Assembly (NCBI RefSeq): GCF_000321225.1
Contig: NW_004451402.1
Span: forward strand, 406,771 to 470,770
Reading direction: 5' to 3'
Length of the DNA stretch: 64,000 bases
DNA from: Odobenus rosmarus divergens
Lineage: Eukaryota > Chordata > Mammalia > Carnivora > Odobenidae
Every line of letters begins with the position of its first letter. The first letter of the stretch is position 1. Shown one piece after another: positions 11,286-21,908 of the stretch. The notes under the pieces were generated by a model. That model was not told the DNA's origin. It searched no databases and saw only the letters and a list, made by a program, of their open reading frames with translations. The translations under genes and the position numbers were made by a program.

Positions 11286-11889
11286 TTCAGTTTACCCAGG
11301 ACTGACTGAGGCTGTGATGTCCACACTGTGCACTTATCAGACGGAGGATGTGGATTTTCCACTTTAGTTGTGGAATCCACATTTGGCTCAGGGGAAGACT
11401 GGCTCCATCCCCCATACTTGCCTTTGCACATGGTGGCCAGCTGTGGTAGAGATGGAACAGAGCCAAGACTGCACATCAAAGACTAGCAGGGAAGTGTGCA
11501 CTGCTTCTTCCTGGCTCTGGCCTCAACTGCATGCTTTCTGGGCTGTATGAAATTAACCATGGCAAAAGGATTGGGGGAATCCTGTTGTGGAGGACAAACA
11601 CTGTTTTCCCAGCTTTGTCCAATCCAATACAACTGTTGATAGGTAGGCAGGTAGTGGTGGTGAAAAAAGCTTCAGAGGTTTCTTTATAGTAAGTTCTTAT
11701 GACTTTCACTAGGAAATGAAAGAATCCCTGACCAAACAGTTGAAACTGCTTAAAATAAAAAAAGCAGAGATCAAAGTAGTGTAAATTCTTAGTCATTTAG
11801 CAGTGTCATGGAAGGAGACAATCTTACCAATTTTTCAAAGAATTAGAAGAGTGTAAAATATCTTTACTAAAATTCTGTGGAATGTAATA
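11286..11889. other. Unique spacer, no gene seen
   Basis: ORFs 11249-11479 and 11476-11796 (both minus) have no recognisable domain and no support. No repeat recognised. Confidence 0.5.
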
Positions 11890-12215
11890 ATTCAGAAACA
11901 GAAATCTACTGAGCCCCCACATTGTGCTTCGCATAAAGTTGTGCACGACCCCAGAAAGCTTCTAGCCTAGTGGGAAGACAGACATTTGAACCATCAGAGT
12001 CCCAAACAATTAGGAGTGCAGTTGATGTGAGCACAAAATGCTTTAGAAACAAGGAGAAGGGCATGAATGATTTTGTTTGGGGGAGCGAGGAAGATCTCAG
12101 AGTCTTCCCCAAGATTACAGTATTTTAGCTGAAAGCTGAAGGCTGGCTAGGCAATGAGATATAGGGCTGAGAGAGCCACATAAGCAAAAATGTGAACATG
12201 AGAAGGAGGCTATCA
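11890..12215 (-). mobile_element. Ancient LINE (L2-like) fragment, minus
   Basis: atctactgagcccccacatt, then cttctagcctagtgggaaga and cagacatttg, match the reversed L2 3' region (ATTTATTGAGCACCTAC ... CTAGTGGGGGAGACAGAC). The downstream gctgaaggctggctaggcaa fits the same class. The family name is tentative. Confidence 0.5.
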
Positions 12216-12330
12216 TGTTTGGGAACTGGCTTCTGGACCATCATTCAGAACATAAATGATGATTGTTGTCTACTGTAAATGTAGAGTGTAGAATTCCAAT
12301 TTATTTGAAGACAAGACAAATTTTACTATA

Positions 12331-12391
12331 TGGTATCAGGATGCACAGGCTTTGGGTTTAAAAAGACTGCATTAGAATCTGGGCTTTGCCA
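12331..12391 (+). mobile_element. MIR 5' fragment
   Basis: gatgcacaggctttgggttt ... attagaatctgggctttgcc ac matches the MIR 5' part (GAGCACAGGCTTTGGAGTCAG ... GAATCCTGGCTCTGCCAC). It is cut by the following ATTC run. Confidence 0.65.
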
Positions 12392-12395
12392 CACG

Positions 12396-12440
12396 ATTCA
12401 TTCATTCATTTATTAGTTCATTCATTCATTCATTCATTCA
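12396..12440. repeat. (ATTC)n tetranucleotide run
   Basis: ATTC units with one TTTATTAG interruption. The position next to caggcaatatgcttagttct suggests it grew from the terminal tetranucleotide of an L2 3' end read in reverse. Confidence 0.85.
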
Positions 12441-12497
12441 AATACATTATCAGGCAATATGCTTAGTTCTGCACATTAAAAAAAAAAATGAGCGAGG

Positions 12498-12682
12498 GCA
12501 CCTGGGTGGCTCAGTCATTAGGCATCTGCCTTCAGCTCAGGTCACAATCCCAGGGTCCTGGGATCAAGCCCCACATGGGCCTCCCTGCTCGGCGGGAAGC
12601 CTGCTTCTCCCTCTCCCACTCCCCTGCTTGTGTTCCCTCACTCTCTGTGTCTCTCTCTGTCAAATAAATAAATAAAATCTTT
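12498..12682 (+). mobile_element. Can-SINE (SINEC), plus
   Basis: It runs from gcacctgggtggctcagtca through cctgcttctccctctcccac to AATAAATAAATAAAATCTTT. The TSD is AAAAAATGAGCGAGG against AAAAAATGAGCAAGG (around 12483-12497 and 12685-12699). It sits inside the L2-type element. Confidence 0.95.
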
Positions 12683-12778
12683 AAAAAAAATGAGCAAGGA
12701 CATAGTAGCTGCTCTTAAAGATGTGACAAGTGTAGAGGTAAAGTGATACGTAGAAGGATCCAGAATAGAGGCTTTTCT

Positions 12779-12864
12779 CCATCCAAGTACTAACTAGGCT
12801 CAACCCGGCTTAGCTTCCGAGATCAGACAAGATGGGGCATGTTCAGGGTGATATGGCTGTAGAC
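12779..12864 (-). pseudogene. 5S rRNA pseudogene, 3'-truncated, tail-less
   Basis: The minus strand reads as 5S rRNA nucleotides 1 to about 86. Recognisable parts are gtctacagccatatcaccct, gtctgatctcggaagctaag and agtacttggatgg. About ten differences in 86 bases, several of them C-to-T or G-to-A, show decay. The last 35 nucleotides of 5S are missing and there is no A-tail. A perfect 13-bp TSD, tagaggcttttct, lies at 12766-12778 and 12870-12882, with five extra bases (tgggg) at the 5' junction. It is not a functional gene; part of the internal promoter is present but mutated. Confidence 0.93.
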
Positions 12865-13190
12865 TGGGGTAGAGGCTTTTCTGGAGTCCCTGTGAAGGCA
12901 GAGGGTAGAATCAATGATAAGGGAGATTTTCTTGGAGGAAATGACTTTTGACCTGAGTTTTAAATCTGGATGAAAGTTGGGAAGCCACAGGAGGGTGGGG
13001 ACAAGGGGAGAGGAGAGAACATTCCAGGCAGAAAGGAAGGGAATGGAGATGAGGAACTCCTGTGCGTAGGAGGACCCAGAAGCAAGTCTGTTTGTGGAGT
13101 GTGAAGCGTGAGCAGGGGTGGGCAGCAAGGGCAGGGTTGGTGACGTCTTCAGGGCCAGGTGGTAGAAGGATGTGTATAGCATGAACTCTG

Positions 13191-13315
13191 TATTTCATTC
13201 TGGCTGCATGTTAGAATCACCTTAGGATGCTTTAAAAAGGTAAAATGTTCAGCCCCAGTGCAAGAGCTCCTGATTTAATTGGACTCGGTCTGGCTGTGTT
13301 ATTGTTTGTTTGCTT
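13191..13315 (+). mobile_element. MER5A-like hAT-Charlie relic
   Basis: attctggctgcatgttagaa tcacc, then ggatgctttaaaaaggt and cctgatttaattgg, follow MER5A order (CTGGCTGCACATTAGAATCACC ... GAGCTTTTAAAAA ... TTCTGATTTAATTGG). It is a non-autonomous DNA-transposon remnant inside the L2-type element. Confidence 0.7.
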
Positions 13316-14061
13316 TTCCAGTCTGGGCGACTGATGTATACTTGGGGCTGCAAACTGCTACTGTGGGGGTGGGGAGGCTGCTGCAGAGCCTCAGGAAAGG
13401 TGTGGCATAGTCAGCTTTGTCACAGAGAAGGGTCTTCTCAAGAAGTCTGGAGGAACCAGCGACATAAGAAATAGGGAAAACATTTTGGAAGCGAACCTCC
13501 ATATTAGAGATGATGAGGGCCTGAATGGGACAGTGGCTATAGGAATAAAGACAGATAGGAGGAGGTGTTTCTGAGAAAACACTCAGTAGGTAAAAACCAG
13601 CGGGAGTCAATCGATGACATAAAGGTGAGGATGAGGGTGGTCATAGGATGGACCCCACACTCACTGCTGGATCTCTTATGGGATGGCCTGCTCACATAGA
13701 AGACACCCAGTTAAATTTGCATTTCAGATAAACAAAGACATACATTTTTTTCCTTTACGTCCGACAACCTTAGTCCCTGGGCTAAGGTAGAACATCAACT
13801 AAACAGAGAATATGGGAGTAGGAAAAACTTGGGAGTTATGTTGACAGTGAATCCAGATCTGGACTTGTGACCTTTGCAATGTGCAGTGGAGATATACAGT
13901 TGGCTGTTGGATATCTATGTCTGAAGTCTGCAGAGATATCCAGGCTGATATCATCAGTGTATTTACCTAGAGGTCGAAACCACAGAATGTGGATGAGTTT
14001 TCTCAGGCACGCCAGATAGAGTGGGAGAAGTTGTAGCCCAGGATGGAACCCTGCTTTCTCG

Positions 14062-14218
14062 GTCCCTTGGAGCAAGTCATGTGACTTCTCTGAGCTTTAG
14101 CTAACCAGAGAATAAGAAACTGGAGAATAATAAAACCTGTGTCATATGCTTGTCATATACGTGTATAATACCATGTAAGAAGCCGTTGGTACCTTGCCTG
14201 GCTCCTACCATCATGAAC
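14062..14218 (+). mobile_element. MIR SINE, plus
   Basis: cttggagcaagtcatgtgac ttctctgagctttag is the MIR 'CTTGGGCAAGTCACTTAACCTCTCTGAGCC' core. It is followed by aataataaaacctgtgtcat and gtaccttgcctggctcctac, matching its 3' half. Confidence 0.7.
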
Positions 14219-16800
14219 ACTATCCTCACTATCATCAGTATCATTTAAAGAGAGCACACAAACCGATGAGTAAAGACAAACTGTTGTCTACAAAGAGAAA
14301 TATGTCAACATATTAGCAAAATAATATTAAGAAATGAAGACAAAACAATAAAAATAACAAAGCCCCAAACTTAAATTATTTTATGTAGTTCAAACTGTAG
14401 AACTCAGAAGGGTAAATCCTCTATTACAATAATCTCAATTTTTATCCATTTTCTTCTCCAGAGGATAGAGTTGCATCCCCCAACACCATCCCACCAACAG
14501 TGTCTTTAGCAAAGAGTTTATTTTCTTTTCCTTTAGCCTTTCTGGGAAATGAATGTTTAAAGATATAAGTATATTCATTTTCTATAGCAGGAGAAAGAAT
14601 GTTAATTGTCTGAACTGGCCCACAAATATATACAGATCAGGTGTGTGCACATGTGTGTGCTTCCGGTCTGAACACACCTGAACTCTCTTGAAATTTTGTC
14701 TGGACACGTTAGCCACACAATGAGTCACTGTTTGTTCTGTACATACAGAAAGAAGCAGGACCACCAGGGTTTTTTAATCTTGTACTGAAGGTGGCAAACT
14801 AATGCCTTGATGAAAAGAAAAGGGAATATAGAAATGTCTGGAAAAAACTCAAAAAACTAATTCCACAAAGGACTCCATTTAGCTCATCTTGCATACTGTA
14901 AATGGTTTTAAAGAAACCTATATTCATATATCTCAAACATTTATTTCAAGCTTCTATTTGATATACATTTTTTGTTTGTATTCCAGTGGGTAACAGACTA
15001 GCATCCTTGTCCATTCCAACTGTCCATCAAATTGCCAAAATTTATGAAATAATCTCATAGTGCCTTGCTCTATGGTAATGAATTACAATTGGGAAATAAA
15101 GAAGAAATGCAAGACTCAGATTTAGTCTCTGAGCTTCTGGAGGAAAGAGGCTGACTTAAACATATGAAAACAGTTTTCAGTTCCTTCCACCCCATGTATG
15201 GAGAGAAATCCAGAGGAAACAGGTAGCAGCAGCTTCGTTCACTCGCTCATTCATTTCATACCAATAGACATTAAAGATCAACCAGGAGTTTGGTCTTGTG
15301 AGGCAGGAATGCGGGGAGACAGGCAGATAACCAGCTTCCTATTATTACACAAAGTGATAGGGCTGTATTTAATGAGAAGAACAAAGTGCTAAGAGAGAAG
15401 ACCCTTGGATTAATTCTGCCTGGGTGGGTACCGGAAGCCTTATCCTGAGTTTTCCAGCTGGTTGCTCATACAGTCTTAAATTTAGAGGATTAAAAAAAAA
15501 AACAAAAAACCCCCCAAAACTGTTGCCTGATTTGTTATGGTTCAATACTCTCCTGGCAGAATCAGTCTCTGCCTCCCCTAGGCAACCCCCACACTTATTT
15601 CATGCCTCCATGATGGCTAGATTCCTTGGTGTGTGTCTGCATGGCTACCACCCAAAGCACGGGCTGGGGCTTCATTCACACACATCTCACCAGCACCAGT
15701 TGTAAGGTGTTCAGTTGGTGTTTCTGGAACATTAGCTGTTTGCATGCATGAATGCCAGTGTGGAACCATGCTAGGAAACAAGAGTCCTCTGGAAGTAGGA
15801 ATTTTCTCACCCCTGCCCCCCCCACAACTCTTTGCTAAATGGAGGGCGATGCAGACATGTAGAAGCGTCAGGGGTCAGAATATCTGTTGCTGTTAGCTGT
15901 TTGCTGGGGAGATGTCACCCCTATGAGAGGACAGTAGGATGGATTCCAACAACGGCAAACAAAATGGTGGGACCAGTCAGCTTATCCAGTGAATGGAGAT
16001 TGCCAGGGGCATTCCTATCATCCTGGACTGTCACAAACCACTAACAGGCCCATGAAGAAGACTGCAACCCAACTGACTCACTTTTAGTCCAAGAACAGGA
16101 CGAAGAAGTAACCACCATGTTGTGAGCCCGAGAAGCCATATGGTTGCTTTTCTGCTCTTATTCTTTTGAAGCACTCTTTGGAGACAAATAAACAAAAAAC
16201 TGTAATAAAGTACGCAGCACTCAGTAAGGGCACATAGAAAATTTAAAAACCGACCAACCAACTGGATTTCCTTTCACACATAATGGTTTAAAAATGTCCA
16301 GTCTGAGAAATCCTTTGGGAATTATAATCATGACAGCAATCATTTCACTTGGTTTAGCAGAGACACAAAACCCATACCCTTTCAGTTTGACTACTGAAGC
16401 CACATGGAAGAAAACAGGGAAGAGAGAAAAGGTGATATGAGCGACCTAGACCACACTGCACTTCAGTTCTGTCTACATAGATGCCTGGCTTCTCCGGCTC
16501 ATCTGACATAGCCACAACAACTCTGTATGGAGCCAACAACATGTTTCTGAATAGCTTCAGATCCAAGGTGTATTCTGAAGTCCAGATGTCATCATCTTTT
16601 ATGCTCTGTGCTTCTTTCTTAACAGAACTGAACCGGAGTCTGGCACTTTCTAGACTCATAGACACAAACCATGGATGTGAGGGGAGGAAGGAGTTGGGAT
16701 CTCCTCTGTGTCCAACCTTTCCAGACTCACCAGTGAAGATAATGGTTTTCATCTTGGGCCAGGCTCTCAGCTTCAACCTCTTATTCCCATCCCACCACAT
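14219..16800. other. Unique sequence, no gene seen
   Basis: AT-rich near 14270-15100, with an A-run and C-run at 15490-15516. ORFs at 15424-15896 have no recognisable domain. The ORFs extending into 16800-17330 are microsatellite artefacts. Confidence 0.5.
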
Positions 16801-16861
16801 GAAAGAAAGAAAAAGAAAGAAAGAAAGAGAGAAAGAAAGAAAGAAAGAAAGAGAGAAAGGA

Positions 16862-16905
<44 letters not shown>

Positions 16906-17032
16906 AAAAGAAAGAAAAGAAAGAAAGAGAAAAAGAAAGAAGAAAGAAAGAAAGAAAGAAAGAAAAGAAAAGAAAGAAAGAAAAAGGAAGGAAGGAAGAA
17001 AAGTAAAGAAAAGAAAAGAAAAGAAAAGAAAA
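16801..17032. repeat. (GAAA)n/(GAAAA)n polypurine tract, 232 bp
   Basis: An almost pure purine strand is made of GAAA units, with GAGAAA, GGAA and GAAAA variants and very few pyrimidines. Such mirror-like polypurine tracts can form triplex (H-DNA) and are often length-polymorphic. It generates false Lys/Glu-rich (plus) and Phe/Ser/Leu-rich (minus) ORFs of 200-260 codons. Confidence 0.97.
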
Positions 17033-19624
17033 TCCAAAATACTGAAATCAACTTTACAACTAGGAAGAGGCACCAGAGCGAGGCTCTTCCTACCATACTT
17101 GTTTTTGCTGTGCTGCTTCCAGTCTTCCTTCAATCTGTCCTCCATGCATTGCCGCCATCACAGGGACGTGTGGTTCTCAGTGTCACTGACCCAGGGCTGA
17201 GCCCAGCCCCTTTGTGGGGAGACCCCACTCTCAGACATGGCATCCAGGCTGCTTTGCACGCTGGCTCTTATCCAATGAGTCCTTCTCTCATACTGAATCC
17301 CTTTACACATTCTATTCTGCCTTGTTGAAATGGTTTCTCCTTCCTCCTCTCGTGATAATTTTTTCTAGACCCTGTTGCAGGGTTTCCTGAAGCCATCCTT
17401 TTACCTCTGTCCCTAACATGTGGCAGCCCGGAGAGCAACACAACCCCTTTAGCTGAAGCAGTGAGGAAGTTGTGCCTTCCTATCAGGTATGCCTACTTGG
17501 AATCCCAGGATTTCAGTGTTCAAGGTCAGATGGTGTCATCTTTATCCAGGTGTCTATAATAAAACTGCCTTGATGGGCTTTGTTAAACTGAGACTAAACT
17601 AAGAAAGCCAAGACCCTTGTTATTCATGAATAGTTGAATGAATGAATGAATACATGAATTCATGATTAAAGCAGACTCGCTTCAAATCCTCTGAAAGTTT
17701 TCTGAGAAATATGTACCTTTAATTCAGAATTGAGAATGCCTTTTGCTACCACTAACGAGAATATTTCCTAATCATCAGAGGAAACATTAACTTATATATT
17801 CTCTACATGTGTATATATTACATATGGTGTATATATATATATTATAAATATGTGTGTGTAGCTCTTCTTTTGGAAAACAGAAAACCACTATTTTCAGATT
17901 ACTTTAAACTTCCTTACTCTTAAGACTTAAAAAAATATTCTTCAAATTAAAGCTTAGTAGCCACCAAATATATTCAAAATGAAGATCCTCATTAAACAAA
18001 ATTTACTAGACTGGTGACCATTGTTCATACTTAGAGTGGCAAAATGCCATTCAATTACAGTAATTCTTTTAGATCTAACTCTTCAGAACTGAGGTTTCCA
18101 TTTTTATGTTTCAATGAAGAGTTTTGAAGATTTTAACTGGCCAGTGATTTTGTTAGAATACTGTAGAGTATTAAAATCTTATTGCAACGGATACTAATTC
18201 ATCAAATGTGAAACTATTTTCACATATACCCCAGGAATTCTACAATAATGATTATTTTTGTTGTTGTTGTTCTTCCTTACAACTGACTTTCTCAGTTTCT
18301 ATATGTTCCATAGTCATTCAGAAATAATTGCAGATTATGTGCTTTTTATCAAAGGATGACTGGTAAAACCAAGAAAGGTACTGAACTGAGTTATTTTGTG
18401 TGTATGTTTGCTCTAAGGTAAAATTATGCCTCAAATTCTCAAATATTTCAGTCAACCCCACATATCACCCATCAGAAAACACATATTAACTCCAAAGCCA
18501 CTTACAAAGCATAAAACAAATGTGAAATTATCCTGTTTAGAGAGATGAACCTGTTTGGTTTTTCCATCTTTCTGCTGGAGGGTTTTAAGTCTTACTATTT
18601 ACTTCCTATTTCTAACTCCAATTAATTGAGTATATGACAGGTGATTTCTAGCAGAATAAACATTGTAATACAGCAAGGATGTTGGAGAAAAAACAGTGTG
18701 GTTATTCTGTGCAGTTCCATCAACTAGAGTTTGCTCTCAGCACAAGGGGAGGAAGAGAAAAGTGCCACCATCTCAAGGATGGAGATAAAAGCTGTCTTGA
18801 TTGATAAAAAGGGTCATCTCTCCTCCTTCTCAAAAAAGTAGCTGTAGAAAAACTTAAAATAATAATTACAATCATCTCAGAAACGTTGAACTAAGGTTGG
18901 GTCTAGAAAATTCTGTGCACTCTTACATGTATATAGAGCCTATATATAGGCTTTCTGATCTCCTTTCCAGGATAAATAGATCAGTGGTTATCAGCACCCA
19001 TTAATTAAATTAGGAGTTATATATTCAATAGGATTGATTGCTTCCACTGAAGTGGAATCTTTCAAAATCTGAGAGGCAATGAAACAATTTTTGATGGCTC
19101 TACACAAAAATTTAAATGGTTTTAATATGAATTTAGTATAGTTCTCCTGCTTTATGATTTTCCTGCATAAATGTCACTAAGGCATTTTTTTTAAGGTTCC
19201 AAGACACTTTCCTGAAATTTTGTATTTAGAATAAACAAGAGGTTTCATTTTTTGACATAGAGCACCTTTTATAATCATTTTCATCAAACAAATGTTATAG
19301 CTAAAGTCTAAGTCACCTAAAAATACTCATGTAGAAGGTGTGTTATAAACGGCCATAAAAAGTTTTAGGACTATTCAAAGTTTCAAGTGTAAACTTGATA
19401 GTTAGAAGATGGTCAATGGGAATTGTACGAGGTCTCAGAAATAGACGAGCAAAAAATCATTTTTCAGGGGGGAGATGGAGGTGGTGTTGACTCTTGAAGT
19501 TTATTTTCCAAACACCAGCAAAAACTCAGGAAGCCACTTTAGAAAAGGAGGACAAAGAAATGCAGTGTCACAGCCTAGAGGAGAGGACCCCCAGAAAGTC
19601 TTGAGTTAGGACTGAAGTAGGGTG
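17033..19624. other. AT-rich, repeat-poor unique block
   Basis: About 2.6 kb with no recognised interspersed repeat. It contains a short ATGA run (17635-17665), a TA-rich patch (about 17820-17850) and a perfect 16-bp palindrome (18937-18952). No long ORF. It could hold conserved non-coding elements, but that cannot be judged without an alignment. Confidence 0.5.
18937..18952. other. Perfect 16-bp palindrome AGCCTATATATAGGCT
   Basis: The sequence equals its own reverse complement and has a TATATATA-like centre. Function unknown; a palindrome of this size can occur by chance in AT-rich DNA. Confidence 0.6.
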
Positions 19625-19690
19625 CCCAGATTTTTTGCCACTCCTGACTCTTACTAGCACGTGACCCTGGCAAAGTCACTTCACTTTCCT
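19625..19690 (+). mobile_element. MIR fragment, plus
   Basis: cttactagcacgtgaccctg gcaaagtcacttcactttc matches the MIR core 'CTTACTAGCTGTGTGACCTTGGGCAAGTCACTT'. Flanks are not clear. Confidence 0.65.
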
Positions 19691-21330
19691 ATACACGAGA
19701 GAGCTGGATTCCTTGTTGCTGCAAAATTCTGTTACTCCATGACTTTGCAGCTGGGTGCAGACAAGAGACTGAGGCCATGCCATCCTGGGCCAGAACTCCC
19801 CTGGGCTGATGTGAACCTGCAAGAAGAAGGGGAGACACGTTCTTATTTGATGCTGGAGGAGTGGATGGCTATCGGGATGAAGACCCTGGCTTTGGGACAG
19901 CTGAGTCCCCGCACCTTCACTTGCAGGGATCTGACCTGGGAGCCCTGCAGTCTGTGCTTCTGCCTCCTGGCCCATAAGATGGGGCCACTAGCGCCTTCAC
20001 GTTCGGGTTGTGATGGCCGAATAACACATCTCAGGAAGAACCTGGATCAGAGTGCTTGGCCTAGGAATAATTTGCCAGTTCAAAGGAGCTTCTCGGCTTT
20101 GCCATTCAGGCCACCTACTCTGACCCGGGTTCGCTGGCGTCCCGTCAGTTCATCTCTGTTTCCTGGACATACCACAGGGCCCTGGCCCTCTGTGGTAAGA
20201 TGGCCATGCCACTAACCCCTTGGCTTTATAGATGGAGAAAACAGGGGTAAGGTGATGTTGACCTGGGTTGCAGAAGGTTCCAGACAGGGGACAGATGTGG
20301 TCATGTTTTAGGGAGTTAGCTGAAGTGTATAAGGACTCTGCAGGAAGCTGTCCTCAAAGTGTAGGGGTGTAGCTTCAGGGATAAGGAGGGGGAGAGTGGA
20401 GAGAGCTGTTTGTCTGGATGCAGTTTAGGCATGAGGAAGGAAAGAGGGGGAGGAAGGAGGCTCGAGCTGCCCTCTTTCCTCCAAATCCCTCCCTTCTTCA
20501 GTCTGCACTGTCCCTAGCGGTGGTCTATCACCTTCCTGTTTACACTGCCCACGGATGAAGACCAAGCCCCTCACCGTGGCAGGATCCAGGCTCAGCAGGC
20601 CTTTATAGCCATCCTCTGTTACTCAGCCCTTTGAAGCATCATCTCTTAGACCCGGTTGTTCACCACTTTCGGAATGTAGACTTTCTTTGAGCTTTGCCCA
20701 TGCCTGCGTCCTCTCCCGGCGGGCCTTCTTACCAGGTAAGATACTACTCATGATGCAGAATGCAGCACACAGTTCACCTTCCCCCGGCTCCCGGCTCCCC
20801 CCACCACCTCCGTTTGTGTTGGATTTGTTCTTCCATACCTGGTTCACAGGAGTTGTTGCATTCTTAAGAGCTGTGGTGAGAGTGGGGGTGACTTTCTCCT
20901 CATCTGACCATGGGGTCTTTAAGGACAGGACCATGACCTTATCCTCTTGTGTGTCGGAAGACAAGCTCTCCATACAGAGCTCAAGCTTGAGAAAGTTGGT
21001 GGAAGGAGAGAATGGAAGCCGGGCACTGGAGGCCAGGCCTCGACTGAGCCGGTGGATGACGGGATGCCGCCTCCCCCTTGCGGAACAGGCGTGTGTGTGG
21101 TGGAGGAGGGGTCAGGTGGGGAGGGGAGCAGGGAGGAAAGTGTGGGCATGAGTTAGCTAGGTTGGAATCCCGGCTGCTGCAGGCGCTGCTAGACCCTAAC
21201 GCAGGGACAGACCTGGGGTAGGGTTACTTGTGGGCAGAAAAGAAGAGGATGAAGCCCTTGTAGAGGCTGTTCCTGTGGAACATGGCTTGGGTCTCTGAGG
21301 ACCCTATAGATGAAAGCTGCCCTGAGCATG
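19691..21330. other. GC-richer unique sequence, no gene seen
   Basis: ORFs at 19661-20215 (plus, 184 codons) and 20687-21151 (plus, 154 codons) each face minus-strand ORFs. The first begins inside a MIR. No domain or conserved motif was recognised. Around 20210-20275 a faint reversed MIR-like stretch (agatggagaaaacaggggta) may be present. Confidence 0.5.
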
Positions 21331-21908
21331 TGTCTTAGTCAGTTCCGGCTGCTCTAACAGACTGCCATGGACTGGGAGACTTAGAAACACCAGACACTTA
21401 TTTCTCATGGTCCTGGAGGCTGGAAGTCCGAGATCAGGGCGCCAGCCATCTTTGTTTTTTGTTTTTTTTTTTAAGATTTTTGTTTATTTGACACAGAGAG
21501 ACACAGCGAGAGAGGGAACACAACAGGGGGAGTGAGAGAGGGAGAAGCAGGCTTCCCGCGGAGCAGGGAGCCCAATGCGGGGCTCGATCCCAGGACCCTG
21601 GGATCACGACCTGAGTGGAAGGCAGATGTCTAATGACTGAGCCACCCAGGCGCCCCCATCTTTGGGTTCTGATGAGGACCTTCTTCCCGATTGCAGATGC
21701 TGACTTCTCCTTGTGTCCTCACATGCTGGAGAGCAGAGATAAGAAGCTAGCTGCCCTGTGACTCTTCTAACGGCACTATTCCCATGATGAGGGCTCCACC
21801 CTCAGACCTCATCTTACCCTAGTCACGTCCCCAAATCCATCACATTGAGGAGTAGGGTTTGGGCGTATGAATTTTGGGGAGGGCGGGGGACACAGTCAGT
21901 CCCTAACA
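21331..21908 (-). mobile_element. MLT1-type MaLR LTR, minus, split by a SINE
   Basis: tgtcttagtcagttccggct gctctaacagactgcc, then tcctggaggctggaagtccg agatcag, later gagggctccaccctcagacc and tgaattttggggagg, give the full order of a reversed MLT1A-like LTR. It ends in ccctaaca, so both LTR ends (TG...CA) are present. It is a solo, non-coding relic of a mammalian ERVL-MaLR. Confidence 0.88.
21455..21655 (-). mobile_element. Can-SINE (SINEC), minus, inside MLT1
   Basis: It runs from poly-T and aagatttttgtttatttgac to gagccacccaggcgccc. The TSD is ccatctttg at 21446-21454 and 21656-21664. It is younger than the LTR it splits. Confidence 0.95.

Larger units (their letters stand above)
12396..14060 (-). 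mobile_element. Long ancient LINE (L2-type), minus, with nested insertions
   Basis: Order and wording follow a reversed L2-type element: ATTC run, atgacttttgacctgagttt, acattccaggcagaaaggaa, aggtgtggcatagtcagctt, gatgatgagggcctgaatgg, gttggctgttggatatctat and ggatggaaccctg. Nested inside are a Can-SINE (12498), a 5S pseudogene (12779) and a MER5-like relic (13191). Continuity as one element is inferred; it may be two or three fragments. Confidence 0.6.

Noticed and set aside
12779..12864. Functional 5S rRNA gene
   Set aside because: Lacks the last 35 nucleotides, has about ten substitutions, and is flanked by a TSD.
16354..17328. Long ORFs of 206-263 codons on both strands
   Set aside because: They are translations of the GAAA polypurine tract (Lys/Glu/Arg on plus, Phe/Ser/Leu on minus) with unrelated flanks.
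19661..20215. 184-codon plus-strand ORF
   Set aside because: It starts within a MIR fragment, faces a minus ORF at 19676-19975, and has no domain.
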